Shown here piece after piece: positions 8,454 through 17,572 of a stretch of DNA of 64,000 nt. A program made the position numbers and the translations under genes. This DNA is from Bacillus manliponensis (GTDB taxonomy: Bacteria; Bacillota; Bacilli; Bacillales; Bacillaceae_G), in contig NZ_JOTN01000014.1 of assembly GCF_000712595.1 (NCBI RefSeq), forward strand, positions 1 through 64,000, written 5' to 3'. Numbering within the stretch: position 1 is the stretch's first letter; the number at the start of each line of letters is the position of its first letter. The notes under the pieces are model-generated. The model was not told the DNA's origin. It ran no database searches and saw only the letters and a program-made list of their open reading frames with translations.

Positions 8454-9616
8454 ACAACGTCTTTATTTACTCAGATGATTACCGGGGCTATTCTTTTAGC
8501 CCCGACCATCCTTTTAATCAACTTCGCGTAACGTTAGCGTATGACTTACTACAAAAAGGTGGTTTCATTGCCCCCGAGCAAGTCGTACCACCACGCATGG
8601 CAACAGATGAGGAAATTGCTTTAATTCATACAGAGGAATACATAAATGCGGTAAAACGTGCTGGAGAAGGCAAGTTAGAAAAAACAATTGGAACGGCATA
8701 CGGCATTGGAACAGATGATACACCGATGTTTCCAAACATGCACGAAGCAAGTGCTTTACTCGTTGGCGGAACATTAACAGCTGTTGATGCCGTACTAGCT
8801 GGCAATGCAACAAGCGCCCTCAATTTAGGTGGTGGCTTACACCATGGATTTCGTAATAAAGCATCAGGATTTTGCATTTATAATGACAGTTCAATCGCGA
8901 TTCAATATATGAGAGAAAAATATGGACTTCGCGTATTATATATCGATACAGATGCTCATCATGGCGATGGTGTACAGTGGTCTTTTTATGATGACCCAAA
9001 TGTATGCACCATTTCCCTTCATGAGACAGGTCGTTATCTATTTCCTGGAACAGGTGCTGTAAATGAACGCGGTCAAGGCGTTGGTTACGGATACAGTTTT
9101 AACGTACCACTCGACGCGTTTACAGAAGACGATTCGTTTTTATACGCTTATCGTACCGTTGTAAAAGAAGTTGCCACTTACTTTAAACCAGACATTATAC
9201 TGACGCAAAATGGAGCGGATGCTCATTATTATGATCCTCTCACACATCTTTGTTCAACAATGCGAATTTATCGTGAAATTCCAAAGCTGGCTCGGGAAAT
9301 TGCTGATGAATTTTGCGGTGGTCGCTGGATTGCTGTTGGCGGCGGTGGCTATGACATATGGCGCGTCGTTCCAAGAGCGTGGGCAAGCATTTGGCTCGAA
9401 ATGAACAACATCCAAAACATCTCAGGATATCTCCCGCCAGAATGGATTGAAGCTTGGAAAGGACAAGCACCTACTGAACTCCCTCTTACTTGGGAGGATG
9501 ACCACAACATGTACAAACCAATTCCACGCAAACAAGAAATTGAAGAAAAAAATGCATTAACGGTAGCGAAGTGCCTTGAAATTATTCGGAATAATATGAA
9601 AAAGACTTTGTATTAA
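8450..9616 (+). CDS. acuC: AcsA deacetylase AcuC (class I HDAC fold)
   Basis: This 388-residue zinc-dependent deacetylase reactivates AcsA by removing the acetyl group added by AcuA. The active-site histidine pair is at residues 131-132 in GGLHHGFRNKASGF. Metal ligands lie in DTDAHHGDG (Asp168, His170) and in QNGADAHYYDP. Length matches B. subtilis AcuC. The ATG at 8450 is chosen because it gives the 4 bp ATGA overlap with acuB and aligns with the family N-terminus; an upstream in-frame ATG lies within acuB. Confidence 0.95.
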   Translation: MNNVFIYSDDYRGYSFSPDHPFNQLRVTLAYDLLQKGGFIAPEQVVPPRMATDEEIALIHTEEYINAVKRAGEGKLEKTIGTAYGIGTDDTPMFPNMHEASALLVGGTLTAVDAVLAGNATSALNLGGGLHHGFRNKASGFCIYNDSSIAIQYMREKYGLRVLYIDTDAHHGDGVQWSFYDDPNVCTISLHETGRYLFPGTGAVNERGQGVGYGYSFNVPLDAFTEDDSFLYAYRTVVKEVATYFKPDIILTQNGADAHYYDPLTHLCSTMRIYREIPKLAREIADEFCGGRWIAVGGGGYDIWRVVPRAWASIWLEMNNIQNISGYLPPEWIEAWKGQAPTELPLTWEDDHNMYKPIPRKQEIEEKNALTVAKCLEIIRNNMKKTLY

Positions 9617-9620
9617 AAAG

Positions 9621-9689
9621 AAAAACCTTTCTTTTTTAGGTGGAAGAGAGCATCTGGCCGAGTGCAGTAACGGTCAGGGCCTTTTTCTA
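9621..9689 (-). repeat. Second dispersed intergenic repeat, copy C (shortened)
   Basis: On the minus strand it reads GGCCCTGACCGTTACTG, then CGGCCAG, CTCTCTTCCACC and AAAAAAGAAAGGTTTTT, matching copies A, B and D but lacking their outer GTTTTAAAC-like end. It starts 5 bp after the acuC stop codon. Confidence 0.65.
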
Positions 9690-9733
9690 TCATTTGCCAA
9701 ACTTCAAGTAAACCCCTTTTAAAATCGTTTTAT

Positions 9734-9766
9734 ATAGAATAGGATTTTAATCCTATTCTATTTTTA
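9734..9766 (+). terminator. 28 bp palindrome between acuC and the hydrolase pair
   Basis: The perfect inverted repeat ATAGAATAGGATT / AATCCTATTCTAT with a TT centre is followed by TTTTT, so it can end acuC transcripts. It sits only 10 bp before the AAAGGA ribosome site of the next gene, so an operator role is also possible. Confidence 0.6.
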
Positions 9767-9782
9767 TGAAAGGATGCTAAAA

Positions 9783-10643
9783 ATGTGGAAACAACAAATC
9801 ATACATACAAAACGTGGATACTTTGAACTATTTACAAAAGGAACTGGCGAACCACTTTGTATTACCCACCACTATTCACAGTTTAATGAAACAGGTGATT
9901 ACTTTGCAGATTCCTTTACGAAAACACACCAAGTATTTTTAGTAAACTTAAAAGATGCAGGCAACTCTACACAAGCTCATCAAGAAGATGAATTAAGTAT
10001 GAGAGAAACTGTAAATGATTTAGAAGCTGTGCGAGAGGCACTGAAACTCTCCACTTGGCACTACGCTGGCCATTCAACTGGCGGTATGCTTGGACTCTTA
10101 TATGCCATTCATTATCCAAAGTCACTACAATCTTTAATTGTAGTGGGCGCAGCTGCTAGTAACTATACAAAAACAAAAAACTGTATTTACAACGAAAATC
10201 ATCCACAATTTCAGTACATGCAAGATCTCATCGAACAGTTAAAACTACCATCTCTTTCAAAAGAGGAGCGCATGCATCTATCAATTGAACGAACAAAATT
10301 ATCATTATACAAACAAGACAACTACGACACATATTTTGCAAAACCAATTTATAAAACGATGGCAACAAGCCGTATGAACTATTTCTCTAAAGAATACCCT
10401 GCGTTTGATTTACATGCTGAACTTACTCGTATCATCACAAAAACACTCATTATTTGTGGTGAGCATGATGTACAATGCCCAGTAGAATATTCAATAGAGA
10501 TGCATAAGTACATACCGAATTCTGTCTTTGTTCGCTTTGAACATAGCAATCATTATCCTTTTTTAGAAGAAGAGGAGAAGTTTTTAAGTGTCATTCAGGA
10601 ATTTTATGAATTACTCTCAAAGGAGCAAGTGAACAATGCATAG
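9783..10643 (+). CDS. Alpha/beta hydrolase
   Basis: This 286-residue hydrolase has the nucleophile elbow GHSTGG (serine at about residue 102), a catalytic Asp in CGEHDVQCP and a C-terminal His in HSNHYPFLEEE. An AAAGGA site 8 bases upstream supports the ATG at 9783; the ATG at 9774 directly abuts that site. The gene overlaps the next hydrolase by 8 bp, so the two are co-translated. The substrate, an ester, lactone or peptide-like compound, cannot be told. Confidence 0.85.
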   Translation: MWKQQIIHTKRGYFELFTKGTGEPLCITHHYSQFNETGDYFADSFTKTHQVFLVNLKDAGNSTQAHQEDELSMRETVNDLEAVREALKLSTWHYAGHSTGGMLGLLYAIHYPKSLQSLIVVGAAASNYTKTKNCIYNENHPQFQYMQDLIEQLKLPSLSKEERMHLSIERTKLSLYKQDNYDTYFAKPIYKTMATSRMNYFSKEYPAFDLHAELTRIITKTLIICGEHDVQCPVEYSIEMHKYIPNSVFVRFEHSNHYPFLEEEEKFLSVIQEFYELLSKEQVNNA

Positions 10644-11520
10644 AAATGGCGAAAACTATATAACTGTTAATGGAATTGGGCATTGGTATAAAATCGGTGG
10701 TGCCGAGCATAATACCATTCCAATTATAGTTGTCCACGGGGGACCTGGTGGCAATCACTATGTTTCCGAAAGAACTGTTGGACCAAAATTAGAATCATTC
10801 GCAACGGTTATTTACTACGAACAACGTGGGTGCGGACGCTCTAGTGCACCAACTGATGATAATGCTTACTCTATTCCTTTATTAATTAATGACTTAGAAA
10901 AAATAAGAAAAGCACTACACATTCCCACATTTCACCTATTAGGCTATTCCTTTGGCGGACAGCTTTGTTTAGAATACACATTAGCTTATCCAAACCATGT
11001 TACATCACTGCTTTTACAAGCTCCTTCCACTGGAAATTATGAAGATATGTATCAGAAACAGCTAGCGGCATTTGAAAGTATTACGACCGGAAAAATAAGG
11101 GTGAAAGTTCAACATATTCAAGAACTTCCTTTATCTTTAAAAGAAAAATACGACATGATATGGAATGTAGTCGATACAGAAACAGTTGATCGTTTCTTAT
11201 TTCAAAATGCAGATTGTGCACAGAGAAACCGTACACTTTGGAAAAGAAGCGGCTTACAAAATACAGGTCTCATGGCAAAGGTTGTATTTCGTTCTCGCTC
11301 CTCCACTCCACTAAAAGAACGAATTTCTTCTATTACTGTACCAACACTATTTCTTGTTGGGAAACACGACCGAAATACTGGAATCTTTATGAGTGAACAG
11401 CTAGCAAATCAAATGCAACATGTTAGTATAAAAGTCTTTGAAAATAGTGCACACTTTCCAGACATTGAAGAAACAGAAGCGTACGCCAATGAAGTTCAGC
11501 GCTTTTTAGAGCTTACATAA
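10636..11520 (+). CDS. Proline iminopeptidase-like alpha/beta hydrolase (S33)
   Basis: This 294-residue protein carries the oxyanion-hole motif HGGPGG, the EQRGCGRS block and the elbow GYSFGG typical of prolyl iminopeptidases (peptidase family S33). The acid lies in GKHDRNTG and the final His in NSAHFPDIEE. It overlaps the upstream hydrolase gene by 8 bp. Family members remove N-terminal proline or hydrolyse amino-acid esters and amides; exact specificity is not inferable. A peptide transporter gene is convergent downstream, a loose functional link. Confidence 0.82.
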   Translation: MHRNGENYITVNGIGHWYKIGGAEHNTIPIIVVHGGPGGNHYVSERTVGPKLESFATVIYYEQRGCGRSSAPTDDNAYSIPLLINDLEKIRKALHIPTFHLLGYSFGGQLCLEYTLAYPNHVTSLLLQAPSTGNYEDMYQKQLAAFESITTGKIRVKVQHIQELPLSLKEKYDMIWNVVDTETVDRFLFQNADCAQRNRTLWKRSGLQNTGLMAKVVFRSRSSTPLKERISSITVPTLFLVGKHDRNTGIFMSEQLANQMQHVSIKVFENSAHFPDIEETEAYANEVQRFLELT

Positions 11521-11523
11521 AGA

Positions 11524-11549
11524 AAAGCCGCTTCAATAGAAGCGGCTTT
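11524..11549. terminator. Bidirectional terminator between hydrolase and dtpT genes
   Basis: An 11 bp perfect stem AAAGCCGCTTC / GAAGCGGCTTT with an AATA loop lies between convergent genes. Confidence 0.85.
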
Positions 11550-11563
11550 GTTATGCTATAGAA

Positions 11564-13057
11564 TTAACGCATTCCTCTCATAAACCCTTGAATCTTTGGT
11601 GACATCATAAATAATGCAACACTTAAGATTATAGAAGCAAGTCCAATTGCACCGAAGTACAGTACTTCCGTTTCTGGACTATATAGACGTACAAGCTGCG
11701 CATTAATCGCTTGCGCTGATGCACTAGATAAGAACCATAAGCTCATCGTTTGTGCTGAGAAAGCGGCTGGTGCTAATTTTGTCGTTACAGACAGTCCAAC
11801 TGGTGATAAACATAACTCTCCCATTACAACTAAGAAGAAGCTAAGTACAAGCCACATTGGATTAACTAACGACTCTGTTCCATTCATGTATGCTGGAATA
11901 ATCATGACGATAAATGATAAACCAGCAAACAGTAGTCCAATCGCAAATTTCTTTGGTGTAGATGGTTGGCGATTGCCAAGCTTCAGCCATAACCAAGCAA
12001 ATACTGGTGCAAAGAAAATAATAAACAATGGATTTAACGACTGGAACCAAGCTGGCTGTAAGTCTAGACCAGCAAAGCTAAGTTGAGTACGCTGATCCGC
12101 ATAAATAGCTAGAATGATAGAACCTTGTTCTTGAATTGTCCAAAACATCGTCGCCGCTATAAATAACGGGATATATGCAATAAGACGTGAGCGCTCTACC
12201 TCTGTTGTTTTTGGACTACGGTACATCACAATAAAGTAGGCAGTTGGAATAACAACCCCTAGCAAACTAATTAACAAAGTGAAGTTATCAATTGTTGCAA
12301 AGCCCATTTTAAATGCTAATGCACTTAATAACACGATAAAGAAGATGCCGATACCAATTTGTTTAAATACACGACCCTTCTCATCTTCTGTTAATGGATT
12401 TGGAACTGTTGTCCCAGCTAATCCAAGATTTTTCTTCTTCGTCATCACAAATACAATAAGCCCTAACAGCATACCAATTGCAGCTAATCCAAAACCAAGA
12501 TGGAAGTTATATGTTTGTCCAACTGTACCAACGATAAACGGTGCAGTAAATGCTCCTAAGTTAATTCCCATATAGAAAATGCTAAACCCTGCATCACGGC
12601 GATGGTCTTCTGCACTATATATATCTCCTACGACACTAGATACATTTGGCTTTAAAAATCCTGTTCCTAAAATGATGAATGCCATCGATACAAATAAAGC
12701 AGTTGCACCGGCAGGTAACGCTAAAATAATATGACCAATCATAATTAAAACGCCGCCGTAAAATACCGCTTTCGTTGTTCCTAACAATCGGTCAGCTACC
12801 CATCCCCCGATGATACCTGACATATACACAAGCGATCCATAAATCGCCATAATAGATGCCGCTGTCGTTTTATCGAGTCCTAATCCACCTTTAGAAACCT
12901 CATAATACATGTAGTAAATGAGTAACGCTTTCATTCCATAGTACGAAAAACGCTCCCAGAACTCGGTGAAAAACAACGTGAATAACCCTTTAGGATGTCC
13001 AAAGAATCCTGTTTGCGGGATGCTTTGAATAACTTTGTTTTTCTCATTCACAGACAT
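11564..13057 (-). CDS. POT-family proton-coupled di/tripeptide transporter
   Basis: This 497-residue membrane protein has the PTR2 signatures WERFSYYGMKALL (helix 1, containing the ExxERFxYY motif) and FSIFYMGINLGA, and about 14 hydrophobic helices as in bacterial POT transporters such as DtpT/YclF. It imports di- and tripeptides with protons. It is monocistronic, with an AT-rich upstream region containing a 9 bp inverted repeat (13119-13139). Transport direction and substrate class are secure for the family; the exact peptide range is not. Confidence 0.92.
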   Translation of the reverse strand: MSVNEKNKVIQSIPQTGFFGHPKGLFTLFFTEFWERFSYYGMKALLIYYMYYEVSKGGLGLDKTTAASIMAIYGSLVYMSGIIGGWVADRLLGTTKAVFYGGVLIMIGHIILALPAGATALFVSMAFIILGTGFLKPNVSSVVGDIYSAEDHRRDAGFSIFYMGINLGAFTAPFIVGTVGQTYNFHLGFGLAAIGMLLGLIVFVMTKKKNLGLAGTTVPNPLTEDEKGRVFKQIGIGIFFIVLLSALAFKMGFATIDNFTLLISLLGVVIPTAYFIVMYRSPKTTEVERSRLIAYIPLFIAATMFWTIQEQGSIILAIYADQRTQLSFAGLDLQPAWFQSLNPLFIIFFAPVFAWLWLKLGNRQPSTPKKFAIGLLFAGLSFIVMIIPAYMNGTESLVNPMWLVLSFFLVVMGELCLSPVGLSVTTKLAPAAFSAQTMSLWFLSSASAQAINAQLVRLYSPETEVLYFGAIGLASIILSVALFMMSPKIQGFMRGMR

Positions 13058-13432
13058 AACCTATTCCCCTTTGAAAAAATTTAAATGATTGTAACTATTT
13101 CATTATATTATAAGTTATATAATTATAAAATATAATTATTTTCAGAAAATATTACATTTCACATAAATATTCAAAAAATGAAAAGGTTATTGGTTTTTCT
13201 CCATATTAATTTTGCAAACCAGAACAAAGTCGGGATATAGAGAAATACCTTTATATTCATTTAAACATAACAATGTATTATCCCTTCCAAAGCCCATTTA
13301 TGGAAAACGCTTACTGATTTCCGAATCTTCCCTATTTCTCGTTTTCCCTTCCTTTCTATTGTTATTTCATATAAAATGTGTCGAGTGGAACACTAGACGA
13401 TACAAACAATTTGAAAGGAGTGCAATTATACT
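13058..13432. other. 375 bp divergent intergenic region (peptide transporter / mscL)
   Basis: It is very AT-rich near the transporter, with the perfect inverted repeat ATAATTATA-AAA-TATAATTAT at 13119-13139, a possible operator. GGAAAACGCTTACT at 13302-13315 is a cre-like sequence with one mismatch at the TG. No additional gene is supported here. Confidence 0.5.
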
Positions 13433-13837
13433 ATGTCTATGTTAAACGAATTTAAAAAGTTTGCGTTAAAAGGAAATGTTATAGATTTAGCAGTCGGGGT
13501 TGTAATCGGCGGCGCGTTCGGAAAAATCGTAACATCTTTAGTAAACGACATTATTACCCCTATCATTGGATTATTACTTGGTGGCGTAGATTTCTCAGGT
13601 CTAGCTTACAAATATAAAGATGCTTCTATCAAGTACGGTGCATTTATTCAAACAATTGTGGACTTCTTAATTATCGCATTCTCGATCTTCTTATTCATTA
13701 AACTATTCAACAAATTAACATTCAAAAAGGCAGAAGAGGTAAAAGAAGAAGCACCAGCACCAACAAAAGAAGAAGCTCTTCTTGGAGAGATCCGTGATTT
13801 ATTAAAACAGCAAAATGCTTCTAAAGATAATATGTAA
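13433..13837 (+). CDS. mscL: Large-conductance mechanosensitive channel
   Basis: This 134-residue MscL has the N-terminal amphipathic segment and first transmembrane helix in the conserved block [28 protein letters not shown], a second helix ([22 protein letters not shown]) and a charged C-terminal bundle. It opens under membrane tension during hypo-osmotic shock. Length matches the family. GAAAGGAG precedes the ATG. It is monocistronic and convergent with ccpA. Confidence 0.97.
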   Translation: MSMLNEFKKFALKGNVIDLAVGVVIGGAFGKIVTSLVNDIITPIIGLLLGGVDFSGLAYKYKDASIKYGAFIQTIVDFLIIAFSIFLFIKLFNKLTFKKAEEVKEEAPAPTKEEALLGEIRDLLKQQNASKDNM

Positions 13838-13840
13838 TAA

Positions 13841-13871
13841 AAAAACTCACAGCACGGGGCTGTGAGTTTTT
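13841..13871. terminator. Bidirectional terminator between mscL and ccpA
   Basis: A 13 bp perfect stem AAAAACTCACAGC / GCTGTGAGTTTTT with a 5-base loop and flanking A/T runs lies between convergent genes. Confidence 0.88.
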
Positions 13872-13875
13872 CTTA

Positions 13876-14874
13876 TTATTTCGTAGAATCTCTAAACTGA
13901 ATACGGTGTGGCAAGATAACTGTATTGTCCTCTACCGTTTCTTTGTTCATATATTTCGTTAATAGACGCATAGCAACTGCTCCAATGTCGTACATTGGCT
14001 GTACAACTGTTGATAACTGCGGGCGTACCATTAATGCAAGACGTGTGTTATCAAATCCTAACACCTGTACATCTTCCGGTACGTTTAATCCTGCATCTTG
14101 AGCAGCATGGATAACACCTAATGCCATTTCATCAGAAGATACAAAAATCGCTGTTGGTTTATTGTCAGCTTCCCATAACTTACTAAAAGCTTCCATACCA
14201 GAATCATACGTGTAATCACCATCAATTACAAGCGCTTCATCATATGCAACGCCTGCTTCTTCTAATGCACGTTTGTAACCTTGTAATTTCTTTGCACTTC
14301 CAGCTTTATCAACGAATGGACCTGATACAAATCCAACATGCGTATGGCCTTCATCTAAGAAATGCTTCATCGCATCGTAAGCAGCTTGCGTATAGTCGAT
14401 ATTAACAGACGGTGTTTCATTTTGCTCATCAAATGATGCCGCAAGTACGATTGGTACAGGAGACTTTTTAAATTCTTCTACATGAAGATCTGTAATGTCT
14501 TCCCCCATAAATACGATACCATCTACTTGTTTGCCAAGCATCGTATTTAATAAGTGAAGTTCTTTTTCTTTATTTTGGTCAGAGTTACTTAAAATGATAT
14601 TGTACTTATACATCGTTGCGATATCTTCAATACCACGTGCAAGCTCTGCATAAAATGTGTTTGAAATATCAGGAATGATTACCCCTACTGTTGTTGTTTT
14701 CTTACTCGCTAGTCCACGCGCTACTGCGTTTGGACGGTAACCTAAACGTTCAATTGCTTCTAATACTTTTTTACGTGTTGTTGGTTTCACGTTCGGATTA
14801 CCGTTTACAACACGTGATACAGTCGCCATAGACACGTTTGCTTCACGTGCTACATCATATATAGTTACGTTCAT
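13876..14874 (-). CDS. ccpA: Catabolite control protein A
   Basis: This 332-residue LacI/GalR regulator has an N-terminal helix-turn-helix ([21 protein letters not shown]), the hinge helix segment [12 protein letters not shown] and a periplasmic-binding-like core. It is highly similar to B. subtilis CcpA throughout. With HPr-Ser-P it binds cre sites in response to sugar. The ATG at 14874 follows AAGGAG by 11 bases; a GTG four codons upstream abuts the ribosome site and is less likely. It lies next to aroA as in B. subtilis, and likely targets acsA and amyX in this same window. Confidence 0.97.
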   Translation of the reverse strand: MNVTIYDVAREANVSMATVSRVVNGNPNVKPTTRKKVLEAIERLGYRPNAVARGLASKKTTTVGVIIPDISNTFYAELARGIEDIATMYKYNIILSNSDQNKEKELHLLNTMLGKQVDGIVFMGEDITDLHVEEFKKSPVPIVLAASFDEQNETPSVNIDYTQAAYDAMKHFLDEGHTHVGFVSGPFVDKAGSAKKLQGYKRALEEAGVAYDEALVIDGDYTYDSGMEAFSKLWEADNKPTAIFVSSDEMALGVIHAAQDAGLNVPEDVQVLGFDNTRLALMVRPQLSTVVQPMYDIGAVAMRLLTKYMNKETVEDNTVILPHRIQFRDSTK

Positions 14875-15105
14875 GTTTTCACACACTCCTTTTTAAAAAA
14901 ATAATCTATATTATGTATCGGTCTGCTTGAATGAAAAAAAGACATCCACTCCACTTGAAGATGCCACCAATCGTCTTGAGCCCTTTTACTAATGATACGA
15001 TACAAATGACGATTCCGACAACATGTTCCCGTAAAACTTTCAAAAAAAATCGCTGTTTCTCTTATATTTCCGCTTTTTTCATAGAAAAACCGCTTTTTTG
15101 TAAAA

Positions 15106-15137
15106 AAAGTCTATGTAGATGATGCTACATAGACTTT
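15106..15137 (-). terminator. Terminator of aroA
   Basis: A 13 bp perfect stem AAAGTCTATGTAG / CTACATAGACTTT is followed on the minus strand by TTTT. It separates aroA from ccpA. Confidence 0.85.
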
Positions 15138-15146
15138 CACTCAAGA

Positions 15147-16217
15147 TTATCTCTTTGAAAATGCTTTTAATTCATCCATAAAACGATGGAATTCTGGAAT
15201 GTCCATTTGTTGTGCTGAATCAGAAAGTGCTACAGCTGGGTCCGGATGTACTTCTGCCATAACTGCATCTGCACCAATTGCGATTGCTGCTTTTGCAGTT
15301 GGTAACAATAGATCACGACGACCTGTAGAGTGCGTCACATCTACAACAACTGGTAAATGTGTTTCTTTCTTCAAAATTGGGACAGCAGAAATATCTAACG
15401 TATTACGCGTTGCTTTTTCATATGTACGAATGCCGCGCTCACATAAAATAATATTGCCGTTTCCTTGCGCCATAATGTACTCTGCCGCATGAATAAACTC
15501 TTCGATTGTTGCTGCTAAACCACGCTTTAATAATACTGGCTTGTCCACAGCACCCGCTGCTTTTAATAGCTCGAAGTTTTGCATATTACGCGCACCAATT
15601 TGGATAACATCTACGTAATCTAACGCCATTTCAATATCATTTGGATTTAAAATTTCACTCACAACAGCTAAATCATATTCATCTGCTACTTTGCGTAAAA
15701 TTTGTAGTCCTTCTAAACCAAGACCTTGGAAATCATACGGTGATGTACGTGGTTTGAAAGCTCCGCCGCGCATTAATTTTAAGCCTTGATCTTTCATCGC
15801 AGCTGCAACTTCGCGCACTTGCTCATAACTTTCAACAGCACATGGTCCCATAATGAAATGCGTATTTCCATCACCAATTTTTTCGCCTTTAATATCAACA
15901 ATTGTATCTTCCAGTTTTTTCTTACGAGACACAAGAAGCGCCTTACTATGATCGTCTTCTTGTAACTCTAACCCTGTTTGGAAAATTTGTTTAAAAATAT
16001 GTTGAAGCGTGGACGTTTCAAACGGTCCATCGTTATTTTCAGCAATTAAATCTAGCATTTTTCGCTCACGTACTGGATCGAAACGCTTTACACCTTGCAC
16101 TTCTTTTAATTTGCCAACTTCTTGTACAAGACGGCCGCGCTCATTTAATAATTGTAAAATTTGCATGTTCTTCTCATCAATTGCAGAACGTAATCTCTCT
16201 AATTCTTGTGATGCCAT
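15147..16217 (-). CDS. aroA: Bifunctional chorismate mutase / DAHP synthase
   Basis: This 356-residue enzyme begins the shikimate pathway. The N-terminal ~80 residues are an AroQ-type chorismate mutase ([20 protein letters not shown]). The remainder is a type I-beta 3-deoxy-D-arabino-heptulosonate 7-phosphate synthase ([46 protein letters not shown]). The fused mutase is the allosteric sensor for prephenate/chorismate in Bacillus. The ATG at 16217 follows GAGGAGG; longer in-frame versions lack a ribosome site and family similarity. Length agrees with the B. subtilis enzyme. Confidence 0.96.
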   Translation of the reverse strand: MASQELERLRSAIDEKNMQILQLLNERGRLVQEVGKLKEVQGVKRFDPVRERKMLDLIAENNDGPFETSTLQHIFKQIFQTGLELQEDDHSKALLVSRKKKLEDTIVDIKGEKIGDGNTHFIMGPCAVESYEQVREVAAAMKDQGLKLMRGGAFKPRTSPYDFQGLGLEGLQILRKVADEYDLAVVSEILNPNDIEMALDYVDVIQIGARNMQNFELLKAAGAVDKPVLLKRGLAATIEEFIHAAEYIMAQGNGNIILCERGIRTYEKATRNTLDISAVPILKKETHLPVVVDVTHSTGRRDLLLPTAKAAIAIGADAVMAEVHPDPAVALSDSAQQMDIPEFHRFMDELKAFSKR

Positions 16218-16589
16218 AAGTAAAGCCTCCTCTGGTCCATTCATTGTTTGCCAACAAAAGTATGTAACCAACGCTAGTACGAATAACTTATTATATCCAA
16301 TCTGCATATAAATGTCACTTCATATACTTTCCACTATATGCAATATGGAATCGTTATTTTTTTAAATGTAATCGAAAAGGATAGGGAGCGTCAATATATA
16401 AATTCACATAAAACCTGAAAGATTGAAAATCTTTCTTTTTCGGGGTGGAATAGTGATGCTGGCTTTGCATTGTAACGGTGAGAGTCCTTTTCTGCCATCA
16501 CCCTTGTTTCAAAACACAGGCAGCGAGATTTTTTTGGACTCTCTTCCTCGTAAATTCTGAAACAAAAAAGCAGGCACATTCGCCTGCTT
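16218..16589. other. 372 bp intergenic region between ytxJ and aroA
   Basis: It contains repeat copy D (16425-16520), the ytxJ terminator (16567-16592) and, nearer aroA, a small inverted repeat TTCCA...TGGAA at 16329-16350 that may belong to the aroA control region. No gene is supported. Confidence 0.5.
16425..16520 (-). repeat. Second dispersed intergenic repeat, copy D
   Basis: On the minus strand it runs from GTGTTTTGAAACAA through GTGATGGCAG, CACCGTTAC, GCCAGCATCACT and CCACC to AAAAAGAAAGATTTTC. Alignment to copies A and B is clear across both ends, although the middle is the most diverged of the four. Confidence 0.6.
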
Positions 16590-16592
16590 TTA
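16567..16592 (-). terminator. Terminator of ytxG-ytxJ
   Basis: The stem AAAGCAGGC / GCCTGCTTT with a 6-base loop is followed by a T-run on the minus strand and overlaps the end of ytxJ. Confidence 0.8.
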
Positions 16593-16919
16593 CTTAATAT
16601 TTTCCTGTAAAACTTCTTTTTTGATCTTCCAATGCGACGTGTGCCATACTGTTTCTCCGTCCTTTATGTATAACACTTGTGGTGATTCATGTCTCACGCC
16701 AAAATGTGCAGCAATACGATTCGATACATCTCTTGCTTCTTGTACATGTAAATAGTATGCCGGAATCTGCTGTGATTCTCCGCAGTATTCTTCAAACTGC
16801 ATAAAAGCCCCGCTACTAATTGGACATGTCGTACTATGCTTAAATAAAATATAAGGATCGTTTTTTACTAGCAATTCTTCTAATTCAGCTATTGTCGTGA
16901 GTTTCTTCACTTTATTCAC
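16590..16919 (-). CDS. brxC: Monothiol bacilliredoxin BrxC (YtxJ)
   Basis: This 109-residue thioredoxin-fold protein has a single active cysteine in the motif TCPIS (Cys32) instead of CxxC, the mark of the YtxJ/BrxC family that removes bacillithiol from, or reduces, oxidised proteins in the cytosol. A cis-proline region (ESPQVLYI) is present. It overlaps the upstream ytxG gene by 8 bp. In B. subtilis it belongs to a stress-inducible (sigma-B/sigma-H) operon with ytxG and ytxH; here ytxH is absent. Confidence 0.9.
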   Translation of the reverse strand: MNKVKKLTTIAELEELLVKNDPYILFKHSTTCPISSGAFMQFEEYCGESQQIPAYYLHVQEARDVSNRIAAHFGVRHESPQVLYIKDGETVWHTSHWKIKKEVLQENIK

Positions 16920-17394
16920 CTCGCATACGCATTCTATGTCTTCTCGCTCTTACTTCCTCTTGTTCAAAATTGTCTACATTCGCTTTCTTTTTTGAGCGAA
17001 AACGATTATACACATCAATAATTGCATTGCTCCACTGCACAACTTGTGCTACTTTATCAGCGTTATCTTCCACTTGGTCCGCAACAGAATCCGAAACGTT
17101 ACGTAATCTCGTATTTAAGGATTGAATTGTCGTCCCAATTCCATCAACGCCTTCAACAACTCTATTTAATGATTGTGATTTCTTATGAATATCTTCTGCT
17201 AATGCATTTGTTTTATGTAATAACTCTTCTGTTTCTTTCGTAATACCTTGCATTTGTTTTTCAACGCTTTCCAATGTAACAGCTACATTTTCAAGTGTTT
17301 TTTGTACTGAAACTAATGTTTTACATACATACATAACAAGTATAGCGAATGCAACTGCAACGATAGCTGCGCTGACATATAAAAGTACTTCCAT
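16912..17394 (-). CDS. ytxG: DUF948 membrane-anchored coiled-coil protein (YtxG)
   Basis: This 160-residue protein has one N-terminal transmembrane helix (about residues 4-25), a long heptad-rich stretch (residues 28-120, LENVAVTLESVEKQM...) and a basic C-terminus (RRHRMRMRGE). This is the DUF948 general-stress protein layout of B. subtilis YtxG. Function is unknown. It is first of a two-gene operon with brxC; B. subtilis has ytxH in between, which is missing here. Confidence 0.85.
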   Translation of the reverse strand: MEVLLYVSAAIVAVAFAILVMYVCKTLVSVQKTLENVAVTLESVEKQMQGITKETEELLHKTNALAEDIHKKSQSLNRVVEGVDGIGTTIQSLNTRLRNVSDSVADQVEDNADKVAQVVQWSNAIIDVYNRFRSKKKANVDNFEQEEVRARRHRMRMRGE

Positions 17395-17572
17395 GTCCTC
17401 ACTCCTTTACTTTTCTTTTCCTCATTATACAATGATTTTCCGTTTCATTCTAATCGTACCCATCATACATTAATTTTCATATTTTTTCGTCAAATATAAC
17501 ACAAACTCTTCTCCAAATGCGAATAAGTAGGTTACAATATAAGAAGAAATAATAAATAGGGAGGTTTTACAT

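Noticed and set aside
13301-13315. cre site upstream of mscL
   Set aside because: GGAAAACGCTTACT misses the TG of the consensus, lies over 100 bp from either start codon and has no promoter placement to support it.
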